64,000 bases of DNA from GCA-2746795 sp964643965 (GCA_964643965.1 CAZXVH010000006.1:34732-98731), one strand, 5' to 3'; counted from the first letter of the stretch, positions 33,988 to 43,721 are shown. Notes: generated by a model not told the origin, from the letters alone. Made by a program: numbers and translations.

Positions 33988-36312
33988 ATGATGCGTAAAC
34001 TTATTTTGGCACTTATATTCATAACGGCCGTTGCCCTGTTCATCACAGTGCAGACAGCGCCAACGCCCACAGCCGCCTACCAAACAGACGTCTTTTTTGA
34101 CGATTTCGATGGTACTGAGCTAGACACAGACAAATGGCTCGTCGCTTTCAAGCAATGGGGTGGCGCCAACGCCAATGGCGGCGTTCGTCCCGAAAATGTC
34201 TCCGTCAGCAACGGTAAGCTGATCATCGAAGCCCATGGCAACAATTACACAGGCGATCTTATGGGCATCAACAAAGATTTAAGTGAGCGTGCAGACGGCA
34301 AGCGTGTTGGTGGGGCCATTGCTACCAAAGATTACTTCGCCTCTGGCGATTACGAAATTCGCATGAAAGTCGTGCCACAATATGGCGTGGCCTCAGCCAT
34401 TTGGACCTTCCAATATGCCGAATATTATCCTGGTGATCCGGAATATCTGGAGAAGCCAGTCGGTGGCGTGGATTATTACGCAGTTAATCATGAAATTGAC
34501 ATCGAAATGCCCGGCCGTCCGGCTGCCGCGCATACTGGATTCGACTTCAACCGCGTCCTTTTCAACACCTGGACGGGGGAAAATAATGATGAATACACAG
34601 TCAACTACACCGACGTAGGTGCGCCGCAGGATGATGGTGAATGGCACACTTACCAGTTCAAATGGCATACCGGCGATGACAATGAAACACAACGAGTGGA
34701 GTTTTACATTGATGGCGTTTTGAAAAACACCACGACCACTGACGTGCCCACCAACGCCGGTCGTCTCTGGATTGGGGCCTGGTTCCCCAACGGCTGGACA
34801 GGGACTCCTAACTTTGATACTGACTATTTAGAAATTGATTGGGTGAAAATTACGCCCTATGCTGAAGATGGGGACAGGTGGCATCCAGAAACATTCCCAA
34901 ATGAAGGCTGGGGAAACATGAATTACAATGTAGCATCCGACATTTTTTATGATGATTTCAGCGCCGATACCCTTGATCCTGGGAAATGGCTCATCGCCCA
35001 TAAAAATTGGGGGGGTCAATTGGGCGCTTCCACCAGTTGGAATGGCGGGGTGCGACCGCAAAATGTGAAATTGGAAGATGGCAAACTCATCCTGGAGGCA
35101 CACGGCAATCGGTATAATGGTCCATTGATGGGCATCAATAAAGATGGCTCACTACGCACCGATGGCAAACGCGTTGGCGCCGCTATCGCCACATCAAACT
35201 ATTATGGCTCTGGTAGGTATGAAATTAACATGAAGCTGGCGCCAGAACTGGGCGTTGTCTCAGCTATCTGGACGTTCCATTATCAGGAATTTTATCCAGC
35301 TGATCCCGAATTCATTTGTAAGCCAGTAGGTTGTGAAAACAATGACGGTTATTATGCCATCAACCATGAAATTGATATGGAATTCCCTGGTCGTCCGGCG
35401 GATGCACATGAAAATATGAGCTTCAATTATGGCTTATTCAATACATGGACAGGCGAGAATTTGGATGAATACACCGTCAATTATGAAAATCTAGGTCAGC
35501 CATTAGACGATGGTCAATTCCATACGTATCGCTTCGATTGGCACACCGGTGATACGGGCGAAACGCCACGGGTGGAATTTTACATTGATAATGTTTTGAT
35601 AAACACAACGACGACTGATATTCCTACCAATTCCAGCCGTTTATGGATTGCTGCCTGGTTTGCCCGTAATTGGGCCGGGAATGCCAACTTCGACACCTCT
35701 CAAATCGAGATCGATTGGGTCAAAATCACACCATTCAATGAAGCCGGTGATGTTTCGGTGGCAGAAAGTTTCCCCCAAGATGGCTGGGCTGAATATTGGG
35801 AGTATCCCAATGCGGAAACGAGTGGGACACCGCCAACGGCTACGCCTGTGCCTGGGGCGACAAACACGCCTGTGCCACCAACGGCAACGGCCGTTCCCCC
35901 CACAGTAACACCTTCTGCCAACAATCTGGTGACGAACCCGGGTTTTGAGAGTGGTTTAAGTGGCTGGACATGCAGCGGAACGGCCGTTGCCGAAAGCAAC
36001 AATCCCTACAGCGGCAGCAACAATTTGAAGCTAACCCCCAGCCAATCAACCATCGCCCGTTGTAAGAAAACCATCACTGTGCAAGCCAATACAACCTACG
36101 ACTTGTCGGCATATATCAAAACGAGCGGGATTTATGCTTATGTGGGCGTCAATGGACATGGCGAAGTCGGCAGTAACCCAGCCAGCTATAGCCAATACAC
36201 AAAAACATTCACGACAGGCGCCAGCGAAACAAGCGTGACCATTTATCTGCAAGCATGGAAGCAGCAAGTGGGTAGCGCCTATCTTGATGACGTGAGCCTG
36301 ACAGAACAATAA
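33988..36312 (+). CDS. Secreted endoglycanase with two GH16 domains and a C-terminal carbohydrate-binding module
   Basis: 774 residues. Signal peptide at 1-33 (KLILALIFITAVALFITVQ). GH16 domain 1 at about 35-290, domain 2 at about 315-595, about 60 percent alike; both keep the catalytic E-I-D-x-E: NHEIDIEMPGRP near 169 and NHEIDMEFPGRP near 461. GH16 enzymes cut beta-1,3/1,4-glucans or galactans such as agar and carrageenan; the exact target cannot be read here. A Pro/Thr linker (PTATPVPGATNTPVPPTATA) leads to a CBM4/9-like domain at about 640-774 (NLVTNPGFESGLSGWTCSG to AYLDDVSLTEQ). Follows the sugar importer, so it probably releases its substrate. No sortase or lipoprotein signal. Confidence 0.9.
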   Translation: MMRKLILALIFITAVALFITVQTAPTPTAAYQTDVFFDDFDGTELDTDKWLVAFKQWGGANANGGVRPENVSVSNGKLIIEAHGNNYTGDLMGINKDLSERADGKRVGGAIATKDYFASGDYEIRMKVVPQYGVASAIWTFQYAEYYPGDPEYLEKPVGGVDYYAVNHEIDIEMPGRPAAAHTGFDFNRVLFNTWTGENNDEYTVNYTDVGAPQDDGEWHTYQFKWHTGDDNETQRVEFYIDGVLKNTTTTDVPTNAGRLWIGAWFPNGWTGTPNFDTDYLEIDWVKITPYAEDGDRWHPETFPNEGWGNMNYNVASDIFYDDFSADTLDPGKWLIAHKNWGGQLGASTSWNGGVRPQNVKLEDGKLILEAHGNRYNGPLMGINKDGSLRTDGKRVGAAIATSNYYGSGRYEINMKLAPELGVVSAIWTFHYQEFYPADPEFICKPVGCENNDGYYAINHEIDMEFPGRPADAHENMSFNYGLFNTWTGENLDEYTVNYENLGQPLDDGQFHTYRFDWHTGDTGETPRVEFYIDNVLINTTTTDIPTNSSRLWIAAWFARNWAGNANFDTSQIEIDWVKITPFNEAGDVSVAESFPQDGWAEYWEYPNAETSGTPPTATPVPGATNTPVPPTATAVPPTVTPSANNLVTNPGFESGLSGWTCSGTAVAESNNPYSGSNNLKLTPSQSTIARCKKTITVQANTTYDLSAYIKTSGIYAYVGVNGHGEVGSNPASYSQYTKTFTTGASETSVTIYLQAWKQQVGSAYLDDVSLTEQ

Positions 36313-36393
36313 TAAGGATGTATTCAGATTAGGCGCCAGTCTGTTTGTCCCAGACGATGGCAATAGTTTTCACGATCTGGCTGGCTTGGTTTT

Positions 36394-36441
36394 GCTGATG
36401 TCTGTGCGTGTAACACGTGCGGACATCAGCATTTCTTTCTT
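36394..36441 (+). terminator. Terminator of the GH16 gene
   Basis: An 18-bp stem with G-U pairs from GCTGATGTC (36394) to GACATCAGC (ending 36430) with a TAA-centred loop, then ATTTCTTTCTT. Confidence 0.8.
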
Positions 36442-36495
36442 GAATGCTCAGCGAGTAATAATCTGACTGGAGCAAAAAAACAAAACGGGGAATAG

Positions 36496-39400
36496 CTATT
36501 CATTTACCAACAGGGCAATGAGGGTATCGAGGGTATGAGCGCGAACGGCCGTTTCCGCTTCAGCTATCATCTCTGGCGGGAATTCCGCCGTCAACTCTGC
36601 CAACATGCTTTGCGCGTTTTTGCGCGTTGTCCCGCCAGTAGCCGGATGCCGGGCAATGAACATGAATAAAAACACCGCTTGCTTCATGTTGCCGCCACTA
36701 ATCTCCAGTTCAGCAATTTCGGACAGACCGGAGATAGCTATCCCATCAGAACCAATATCTTGCGCCAGCAGCAGGCAATCGTGAAGATAGCGGCGTGCTT
36801 TTACCCGTTTGCCCAACTTGTGGGCGATCATGCCCATGACGCCCAATCCACCCGCCATGCCGTGTCGCTGCCCCAGCTTTTCAAGAAGGGCATAAGCTTC
36901 CTGAATTTGTACCAGCGCTTCATCATACTGTTCCAGGCCGTGCCGCGCCATGGCGATATTAAAGGTGGTATTCGCCAGGCCAATTTCGTAGTTGTGCGCA
37001 ATAAAACCTTGTTGCGCCAACCGCCATAAACGGATGGCTTCTTCGTAATTTTTCTGACGGTTGGCTATAACCGCCATGTTGCTCTGGAGAATAGCCACCC
37101 GCAGCGAGTTGCCCATCGCTTCGGCCAGGGTGATGGCTTCGCTGAAACAAGCGTCTGCTTTTTCAAATTCGGCTTTTTCGACGTAGCTGTTGCCCAGAGC
37201 GTTTAATATCGGCAGCATTTGGTCTACGTCACCCTCTGTTTGGCACAGGGCTTGGGCTTCTTCTAAATAGCGAAGCGCCACATCTTGCCTGCCTTGATGA
37301 TCCGTGACCACGCCCAACACCCGCAAGCAGTTTATGCGCGTCTGGGGAAGGTTTTGCTGTTGGCACAGAGCATTGGCTTCATTCAGAATCGCTTCCGCTT
37401 CGGCCAGCCGCCCATTTTGATCCCAAAAATGACCCAGTTCCACCTGCATTTTTGCCATCAGTTGGTCACGGGAATCGGTGACTGGTTGAGCGCGGATAAC
37501 TTGTAGGCTCTCTTCAAAAAGCGCCGTCCCTGCCAACGGCCGTCCGCGATCTCCGAGAAAACGGCCGACGCCAGTCACCATCTTAGCCAGCAACGCCTCA
37601 TCCCTCTGCGCCAACGCCCAATCCCAGGCAGCCCGAATATTTTCCCAGTCGGCGCTGACGGTGGCGATTGTTTCACGGGCGGTTGCCCCCTTGAAGCCCG
37701 GCTCCTGCACCTGGATAAAGTGGGCAAAATAATGGGCGTGCGCCGTTTCTGCCTGAATTTGTTCTGTGGGCTGTGCCGCTAACTGTTCTTGGGAAAATTG
37801 CAGCAGAAGCGGATGGCGGCGGAAGCGTTGGTCGGCGTCCAGCCGCAAAAAAGAGCGGTCTATCAACGATAAAAGCTGGGGCAGGGTGGCGTTGACCACC
37901 TGCTGCGCGGCCTCTCGCGTAAAACCTCGGCGGAAGACGGCCAGTTGCCGGAACAACGCTTTTTCCTCGGCGGTCAACATCTGCCAGGAAGATTCGACAA
38001 CGGCGCGTAGGCTGCGGTGGCGCTCGGCCACATCATACAGGGGGGTGGTGAGCGCATCGAGGCTGCGCTGAATTTCGGCCACAATTTCGGCGACGGTGAG
38101 CAGGCGCGTCCAGGTGGCGGCCAGTTCTAAAGCGAGCGGTAAGCCGCCAACCAGTTGACATAATTGCACAACGGCCGTTTCCTGTGTTTCGAGTTGGAAA
38201 GCAGACTGTACCCGCCGGGCGCGGTCGCTAAACAGGTGAATGGCGGCATAGTCGAGCGCGGCGGCTGGACTGTCTTTGGGGGGGTAGGGAAGTCCGCCCA
38301 GGTCGAGCAAGGTTTCGGCTTGCAGATGCAGCCGTTCGCGGGAGGTGGCGATGAGACGCAGATCAGGCGCTTCGGCCGTGAGGTGGCTGATCAGGGTGCG
38401 CAAGTCGGGCGAGAGTAAATGTTCCAAATTGTCCAGGACGAGCAGCATCTCTTGCGCTTGCAGATAGCGACGCAGTTGGGCAGCCGGTTCCCCTTTGCCC
38501 GACAGCGCCAATCCGACTGCTTCCGCAACGGCCGTTACCAGCCCGTCCATATCGGTATACGCCACCAACGAGACAAAGCGAACGCCGTGGGCAAACTGCC
38601 CCATTTGGGCGCGGGCCGCTTCCAGCGCCAGGCGGCTTTTACCGCTGCCGCCCGGCCCCACGATGGTCAGTAAACGGCCGTTTGCTTCCGTCAACCAACG
38701 CTCAATGAAGGCCAATTCGTTTTCGCGGCCCATGAAACGGGTGGCGGCGGCGGGTAAATTAGGCAAAAAGGCAGATGCGTAGGGCAGAGGCGCGGAATCC
38801 CGCCTAGCCATGACGCCGATTTCCTGCCCGTCTACCAGGCGCTGGTAAAGTGCGGTTGTCTCTTCGTCCGGCTCGACGCCCAGCTCTTCATCCAAAATGT
38901 GGACACAGGTTTCGTACTGCATCAGGGCGGCGGGACGTTGATCGGTTTGGGCGTACAGCGCCATCAACTGGCGGTGAACCGCTTCTTGCAGGGGATCGAT
39001 TGCCAAAAGCTGCTGCGCGTAGGGGATGGCCTGGTTGAATTGGCCGCGCTGTTGGCTGTAGCTGATGAGATCGGTCAGGGCGGTGAGCAGCATCTGGCGC
39101 AGGCGTTCTTGTTCCAACAAAGCCCACGCTTCAAACTCGGGCGCTCTACGAATATTGAAGCCAGCCAGAAAATCACCTTTGTAGAGGGAAACGGCCGTTA
39201 CCAACTGGGCGGCATGGAGTCGGCTCAATTTCCCGCGCCGCTTCTGTTGCTCTCGCACCTGGCTGATCGCTTGCTGGAAAACGGCCGTGTCTATCTCCAC
39301 ATCCAGCGCTGGATTGAAACGGATTGTATGGCGCTCGGCGAGAACGGCCGTTGCCAACTGTTTGCGTAAACTGCTGAGAGCCACGCTGAGGTTAGCCAGG

Positions 39401-39588
39401 GCGCGGGTTTGGTCATTGTCCGGCCAGAAAAGGGCGGCCAGCGTTTCACGGGGATGGGGTCGGGGATGGCAAGCCAGATAAATGAGCAGCGCTTCCACTT
39501 TACGAGACGCAAATCCAGAAACGGCCGTGCCGTTGTCTGAAATCGTCACGCCCCCCAGCAGCGAAAGTGTCAATTTAGGCTTGTTCAT
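36496..39588 (-). CDS. AfsR/SARP-like regulator: DNA-binding, BTAD, NB-ARC ATPase and TPR domains
   Basis: 1030 residues. An OmpR-type winged helix at about 5-95 (LTLSLLGGVTISDNGTAVSG, ASRKVEALLIYLACHPRPHP, LSSLRKQL), BTAD helices at about 100-255 (EFEAWALLEQERLRQM, IPYAQQLLAIDPLQEAVHRQ, GVEPDEETTALYQRL), a STAND NTPase at about 285-560 with Walker A IVGPGGSGKSRLALEAAR and Walker B LLVLDNLEHLL, then TPR repeats (about 700-970). Such proteins are signal-gated activators. Divergent from a membrane-protein operon (217-bp spacer) and convergent with the glycanase. A conflict role of the STAND type is possible but the DNA-binding head favours regulation. Confidence 0.9.
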   Translation of the reverse strand: MNKPKLTLSLLGGVTISDNGTAVSGFASRKVEALLIYLACHPRPHPRETLAALFWPDNDQTRALANLSVALSSLRKQLATAVLAERHTIRFNPALDVEIDTAVFQQAISQVREQQKRRGKLSRLHAAQLVTAVSLYKGDFLAGFNIRRAPEFEAWALLEQERLRQMLLTALTDLISYSQQRGQFNQAIPYAQQLLAIDPLQEAVHRQLMALYAQTDQRPAALMQYETCVHILDEELGVEPDEETTALYQRLVDGQEIGVMARRDSAPLPYASAFLPNLPAAATRFMGRENELAFIERWLTEANGRLLTIVGPGGSGKSRLALEAARAQMGQFAHGVRFVSLVAYTDMDGLVTAVAEAVGLALSGKGEPAAQLRRYLQAQEMLLVLDNLEHLLSPDLRTLISHLTAEAPDLRLIATSRERLHLQAETLLDLGGLPYPPKDSPAAALDYAAIHLFSDRARRVQSAFQLETQETAVVQLCQLVGGLPLALELAATWTRLLTVAEIVAEIQRSLDALTTPLYDVAERHRSLRAVVESSWQMLTAEEKALFRQLAVFRRGFTREAAQQVVNATLPQLLSLIDRSFLRLDADQRFRRHPLLLQFSQEQLAAQPTEQIQAETAHAHYFAHFIQVQEPGFKGATARETIATVSADWENIRAAWDWALAQRDEALLAKMVTGVGRFLGDRGRPLAGTALFEESLQVIRAQPVTDSRDQLMAKMQVELGHFWDQNGRLAEAEAILNEANALCQQQNLPQTRINCLRVLGVVTDHQGRQDVALRYLEEAQALCQTEGDVDQMLPILNALGNSYVEKAEFEKADACFSEAITLAEAMGNSLRVAILQSNMAVIANRQKNYEEAIRLWRLAQQGFIAHNYEIGLANTTFNIAMARHGLEQYDEALVQIQEAYALLEKLGQRHGMAGGLGVMGMIAHKLGKRVKARRYLHDCLLLAQDIGSDGIAISGLSEIAELEISGGNMKQAVFLFMFIARHPATGGTTRKNAQSMLAELTAEFPPEMIAEAETAVRAHTLDTLIALLVNE

Positions 39589-39805
39589 CAGGTTTTCGGA
39601 TTATAAAGAGAAAATAAAGAGTTTCTAAAGAGTGGTTCGCTAGACTGTTTATATTCGCAGAGGTGACACGGACAGAAATCAACCACAGCGAATATACATA
39701 TCAACTGACCGCACAGCGCTTAAGTTGTTTCATTATAACAAGGGTGTCGTGTAAGACGAAAAATATCCAGGAAAACAAAATTTTAGCGAACGGAGGTTTT
39801 AGAAA

Positions 39806-40546
39806 ATGTCAATGCAATTTGTTCAGGAGAGTGCAGTACCAAATAAAGGAACGGTGAATGAAGTAACCCGTCAAGCAGATCCATCTGCTTTCCGACTCGG
39901 TGGCTTTGCCGCTATCGGTGGCTCTGTGACCATGATTATTGGCGCCGCCATTTTGCTGGCGTCCGGTGCTGATCTTGATATAGCGCTGGCAACTGATGAC
40001 ATGGCAGGTTACTTGAGCGCAGCGGGGGCGGTGCAGTCATTGCTAGTGGCGAACTTAACGATTTGGATTGTTGGTACGCTTATTTTTGGCATTGCCGGCA
40101 CGGCGATGAGTGGTGTCTGTGTCCAGCGGCAAACGGTTGCCCAAGTAGCCAGATATTGTTACTGGGCTGGTGTGCCATTGGTTGTTGCCGCTTACGTGGC
40201 CTGGTTGGCACTGGTGGTTCAGATTGCCCCAGATAGTTCAGAAACGGCCGTTCTCATGGCAGAGGTCATCGGCTGGTTTGCCTCACGGGCCGATTGGGTG
40301 GCAACCATTCTGATTCTAGGCACGGGGCCTGCTTTAATTTCGCTGGCCGCACGGGGCGAGTGGGCGCCAAAATGGCTCGTTGGCTGGGGAGGTATTGCTG
40401 CTTTTACCGGGCTGTTAACGGCCGTGGCCATGTTGACAGGCGGCAGCGGTCTCAGCACTTATGGGCTGCTGATTTTACCAGTTGGGCTCAGCTGGACGAT
40501 TGCGGCGGGCATTGTCTTGTTGCGGCAATCTAAAAGCAGTGGGTAA
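39806..40546 (+). CDS. Polytopic membrane protein of unknown function
   Basis: 246 residues with six or seven hydrophobic segments, for example GGFAAIGGSVTMIIGAAILL, LLVANLTIWIVGTLIFGIAG, VPLVVAAYVAWLALVVQ and LLILPVGLSWTIAAGIVLL. No charged catalytic motif. GGAGG ribosome site eight bases before the ATG. First gene of a four-gene cluster ending with a cupredoxin; the context suggests a respiratory or metal-related membrane function, but nothing in the sequence proves it. Confidence 0.7.
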   Translation: MSMQFVQESAVPNKGTVNEVTRQADPSAFRLGGFAAIGGSVTMIIGAAILLASGADLDIALATDDMAGYLSAAGAVQSLLVANLTIWIVGTLIFGIAGTAMSGVCVQRQTVAQVARYCYWAGVPLVVAAYVAWLALVVQIAPDSSETAVLMAEVIGWFASRADWVATILILGTGPALISLAARGEWAPKWLVGWGGIAAFTGLLTAVAMLTGGSGLSTYGLLILPVGLSWTIAAGIVLLRQSKSSG

Positions 40547-40618
40547 TGGATACTGGGCAATAGCTATTGGGCAATAGCTATTGGCAATACTTATTGCTGA
40601 AAAAATTTGAGGGACAAG

Positions 40619-40840
40619 ATGATGGCAGCACGAGAATACAAAGCCTATTTGCTCAGACTGTGGCGAGATAATCAAAACGTGGCCTGGCGGGCGCTGCTGG
40701 AAAATCCCAACAATGGCGAACGAGCCGCATTTGCCACCCTGAGAGAGTTAGTCACCTATCTGGAGGCGAAAACGGGCGAAGTCATTCCAGTTTCGTCTCC
40801 AACTGATAAACCACAAACAGATGAAATTTTATCAAACTAA
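40619..40840 (+). CDS. Small conserved soluble protein (73 residues)
   Basis: MMAAREYKAYLLRLWRDNQN, VAWRALLENPNNGERAAFAT, LRELVTYLEAKTGE: a pattern (LRLW, WRA-L-E-P, GER-F-L-L) that recurs in small Chloroflexota proteins and may form one alpha/beta unit. GAGGGA six bases before the ATG at 40619. Lies between two membrane-protein genes of the cluster. Function unknown. Confidence 0.6.
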   Translation: MMAAREYKAYLLRLWRDNQNVAWRALLENPNNGERAAFATLRELVTYLEAKTGEVIPVSSPTDKPQTDEILSN

Positions 40841-40864
40841 TTTTTGTTCAAAAGGAGAACGATC

Positions 40865-41278
40865 ATGAAAAAAACATTGAGTCTTATTCATAAAGGGTTA
40901 GCATTATTTATTGCCGTAGGTGTTTTTGTGCAGATGTTTTTGGCAGGGGTGTGGCATTCAGGCGTGGTCGCTACACCAGATGCCCATGTATTTTTCGGCA
41001 TTGCCATGTTGTTGGCTTCGTTAATCGCCTTGATTTGTGCAGCAGCGGCCGGGTTGCCTAAAGCCATCATCGCCCGCACCGGATTGCTGTTTGTCCTCAT
41101 GTTAATACAACCATTTCTGATGGAAGCGCGACGTAATGGGCTGCCGCTTTTTTCCGCCTTACACGCCTTGAATGCGCCCTTCATCGGCGTCGTGTCCAGT
41201 ACCGTGTTTGCCATGTCGCGTCATGTGGCAGTGGATGAAAGCGACGAGTTGGTTACCTCACCCGTGTCAGGGGACTAA
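40865..41278 (+). CDS. Four-helix membrane protein (DUF6220-like)
   Basis: 137 residues with four membrane segments (GLALFIAVGVFVQMFLAGVW, FFGIAMLLASLIALICAAAA, GLLFVLMLIQPFLM, and LHALNAPFIGVVSSTVFA). Conserved-looking His in GVWHSGVV, DAHVF and LHALNAP suggest haem or metal contacts, as in small cytochrome-like DUF6220 proteins; family assignment from memory. ATG at 40865 has AAGGAG eight bases before it and is preferred over the TTG at 40844. Confidence 0.6.
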   Translation: MKKTLSLIHKGLALFIAVGVFVQMFLAGVWHSGVVATPDAHVFFGIAMLLASLIALICAAAAGLPKAIIARTGLLFVLMLIQPFLMEARRNGLPLFSALHALNAPFIGVVSSTVFAMSRHVAVDESDELVTSPVSGD

Positions 41279-41293
41279 TCTTCAATCTCTAAT

Positions 41294-41329
41294 CTCTAAT
41301 CTCCAAACTCAACTGTTTGGAGATTAGAG
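41294..41329. repeat. 15-bp perfect hairpin built of TCTAATCTC units
   Basis: CTCTAATCTCCAAAC (41294-41308) and GTTTGGAGATTAGAG (41315-41329) with a TCAACT loop. It follows two direct TCTAATC units. Lies within the cluster between the DUF6220-like and cupredoxin genes; could be a terminator or a processing signal. Confidence 0.65.
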
Positions 41330-41354
41330 AGGTACTTTACACAGGAGCGATTAA

Positions 41355-41807
41355 ATGCAAGCGACACGCGAACAGAAAGAAACGAATCAATGGCTATCAA
41401 CGGCCGTTACCACCATCATCATTGTCATAGCAATCATCTTGTTTGGGGCGGCTATCAGCCAATTAGGGTTATTGAAGGGATTGCTGGGCAGGGAAACGGC
41501 CACTTCAAGCAAGCTCAGTGCAGGCGTTCCCGACGACGCCATTACCCTCACCGCCCAGTCGATGCGCTTTGGCCTGACAGAACTACAAGTCACAGCCGGA
41601 GAGGAAACCACCCTGGTGTTGGACAACCACGATCTTTACGGACACAGCTTTGATAATGATGACCTTGATATACATGCAGAGATGGCGGGAAACGGCCGTT
41701 CTGTCATCACCTTCACCGCCACAGAGCCAGGCGTTTATGAGATTTACTGTGGCGTCCCGGGGCATCGTGAAGCGGGTATGGTCAGCACCTTGATCGTAAC
41801 GCCGTAG
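41355..41807 (+). CDS. Membrane-anchored cupredoxin (blue copper domain)
   Basis: 150 residues. N-terminal helix (TTIIIVIAIILFGAAISQLGLL, about 20-42) anchors an external cupredoxin domain at about 55-150. Type 1 copper ligands are visible: His in LYGHSFDND, then Cys in EIYCGVPGH, His in the same stretch and Met in EAGM. Expected to carry electrons or bind copper outside the membrane. Start has GGAG eight bases before ATG. Its stop is 4 bp from the convergent permease gene. Confidence 0.88.
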   Translation: MQATREQKETNQWLSTAVTTIIIVIAIILFGAAISQLGLLKGLLGRETATSSKLSAGVPDDAITLTAQSMRFGLTELQVTAGEETTLVLDNHDLYGHSFDNDDLDIHAEMAGNGRSVITFTATEPGVYEIYCGVPGHREAGMVSTLIVTP

Positions 41808-41811
41808 AAAA

Positions 41812-42669
41812 CTATCCCTTCAACGCCCCCGACATCAACCCTTTCAAGAAATAGCGGCCTAAGAAAATATACACGATCAACGTCGGCACCGCCGCCACCA
41901 GCGACGCCGCCATCTGCACATTCCAGGCGATAATCTGGCTGCCCGCCAGATTATTCAGCGCCACCGTAATCGGCCAATTCTCCGGGCTGGTCAGCACCAC
42001 TGCAAACAAGAAATCATTCCAGGCGGCCGTAAACTGCCAGATCAACACCACCACAAACGCTGGAATCGAAATGGGCAAAAAAACATGGTAATACGTCTCC
42101 AACAAACCAGCCCCGTCAATCTTGGCCGCTTCCACCATCTCCTTCGGCACCGTCATATAATAACTGCGAAACGTCAGCGTGGTGATGGGAATGCCGTAAA
42201 TAATATGCGTCAACGTCAACCCCGGAATGCTGCCATACAACCCCGCCTTATTCATAAACTGCACCAGCGGGATCAAAATCGCCTGGTAGGGAATAAACAT
42301 GCCAAACAGCAGCAGCGGAAAAACAATATTAGAGCCAGGGAAACGCCAGCGCGTCAGCACAAAGCCATTGATCGATCCCAAAAACGCCGAAATCGTGGCG
42401 GCCGGAATCACCAGCCGGATGCTATTCCACAGATACGGCGCCAAGTGATCAAAGGCCACCACAAAATTGTCAAAATGTAGACCCGAAGGCAAATCCCACA
42501 TCGTTTTCAGGCTCACTTCATCAAAACTTTTAAAGCCAGTCACCAACATCACATACATCGGCAGTAAATAAAACAGCGACATAAACAACAAAATAATATA
42601 CAACCAGGCTCTCGTGGGCACACCACGCCTTCTTGATTTTCCACCATGACTTAAAGCACGGGCGGTCAT
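41812..42669 (-). CDS. Sugar ABC transporter permease (MalG type), second importer
   Basis: 285 residues, six helices starting near 22 (LYIILLFMSLFYLLPMYVML). EAA loop: MVEAAKIDGAGLLETYYHVF then LPISIPA (about 170-195). ATG overlaps the stop of the upstream permease by 4 bp (42666-42669), so translation is coupled. Last gene of the operon. Confidence 0.93.
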   Translation of the reverse strand: MTARALSHGGKSRRRGVPTRAWLYIILLFMSLFYLLPMYVMLVTGFKSFDEVSLKTMWDLPSGLHFDNFVVAFDHLAPYLWNSIRLVIPAATISAFLGSINGFVLTRWRFPGSNIVFPLLLFGMFIPYQAILIPLVQFMNKAGLYGSIPGLTLTHIIYGIPITTLTFRSYYMTVPKEMVEAAKIDGAGLLETYYHVFLPISIPAFVVVLIWQFTAAWNDFLFAVVLTSPENWPITVALNNLAGSQIIAWNVQMAASLVAAVPTLIVYIFLGRYFLKGLMSGALKG

Positions 42670-43562
42670 AACGCTGACTCCTCTCGCAGCGAGGTGTATA
42701 GATAAGGAATCACCAAAACCGCTACACTAATCAATAACAGGATACCAACCGAAGCGCCCCGGCCGTAAAACTGGCCGTCAAACGTCAGCGTCCACATATA
42801 AATCGAAGGCACATCCAACGCCACCTGCTTACCGGCTACAGCAATGATTAAATCAAACACCTTCAGCGATATATGTCCCAGAATAATGACCGCGCTCAAC
42901 GTCACCGGCCACAACAAAGGCATAACGATTTTGCGGTAAATCGTAATTTCTGAAGCGCCATCTACTCGCGCCGCTTCACGCAGTGATTCCGGTATGGCTC
43001 GCAAACCGCCCAGGTACAAGGCCATGGTATAGCCAGACATTTGCCAGATGGCCGGGATGGCAATGGCGGCGATACCCCAGTCTGGCGTGGTATGCCAGCG
43101 ATTGATGAGGAAATCCAGGCCAAATTGATCAAATAGCAAATTGAGGCCGCTCATGCGCGATCCCATAGCCGGATTCATCAACCAGCGCCAGACCACGCCC
43201 GTCACAATAAAAGAAATCGCCATGGGGAAAATAAACAAGCTGCGGAAAAAATTTTCACCACGTAAGCCCTGGTCTAGCAAAATAGCGAGCATAAGGCCCA
43301 AGAAAAGGCATCCCCCCACAAATAATGTCGTGAAAATGAGGGTGTTGCGAATATCAATATGGAAACGGGGGTCTTTGAAGAGAGTGATATAGTTTTGCAG
43401 ACCGATCCATTCATAATTAGGCATTAAACCCACCCAATTGCTAAATGAGACCCGCACCGACCAAAAGATGAAGCCGTAGATGAAAATGAAAACGGCCAAG
43501 ATGGAGGGGAGGACAAGAAAAAACGCGAGGACCGTATCTTTGTCTATTTTTTTGCTGCGCAT
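42666..43562 (-). CDS. Sugar ABC transporter permease (MalF type), second importer
   Basis: 298 residues, six helices. EAA loop: LREAARVDGASEITIYRKIV then MPLLWP (about 192-215). 201 bp downstream of the binding-protein gene, with a large hairpin in that gap. No ATPase gene. Confidence 0.93.
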   Translation of the reverse strand: MRSKKIDKDTVLAFFLVLPSILAVFIFIYGFIFWSVRVSFSNWVGLMPNYEWIGLQNYITLFKDPRFHIDIRNTLIFTTLFVGGCLFLGLMLAILLDQGLRGENFFRSLFIFPMAISFIVTGVVWRWLMNPAMGSRMSGLNLLFDQFGLDFLINRWHTTPDWGIAAIAIPAIWQMSGYTMALYLGGLRAIPESLREAARVDGASEITIYRKIVMPLLWPVTLSAVIILGHISLKVFDLIIAVAGKQVALDVPSIYMWTLTFDGQFYGRGASVGILLLISVAVLVIPYLYTSLREESAL

Positions 43563-43721
43563 AAGACGTCCTGATTATGTGTAAACTAGCTATCGCCTGA
43601 ATGGCCTTCGAGCCTGTCGAGAAGCTTGTCGAAGGCAAAGGCGGGCCTGGCAAACATGTCGCTTTGGCTTCGACAAGTGGTTCTTGAGCTTGCCGAAAGA
43701 CTCAGCCGCCGCTGGTTAAAT

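Noticed and set aside
36496..39588. AfsR-like protein as an Avs-type antiphage STAND NTPase
   Set aside because: It has a DNA-binding head and BTAD domain and no nuclease or other effector, so a regulator is the simpler call.
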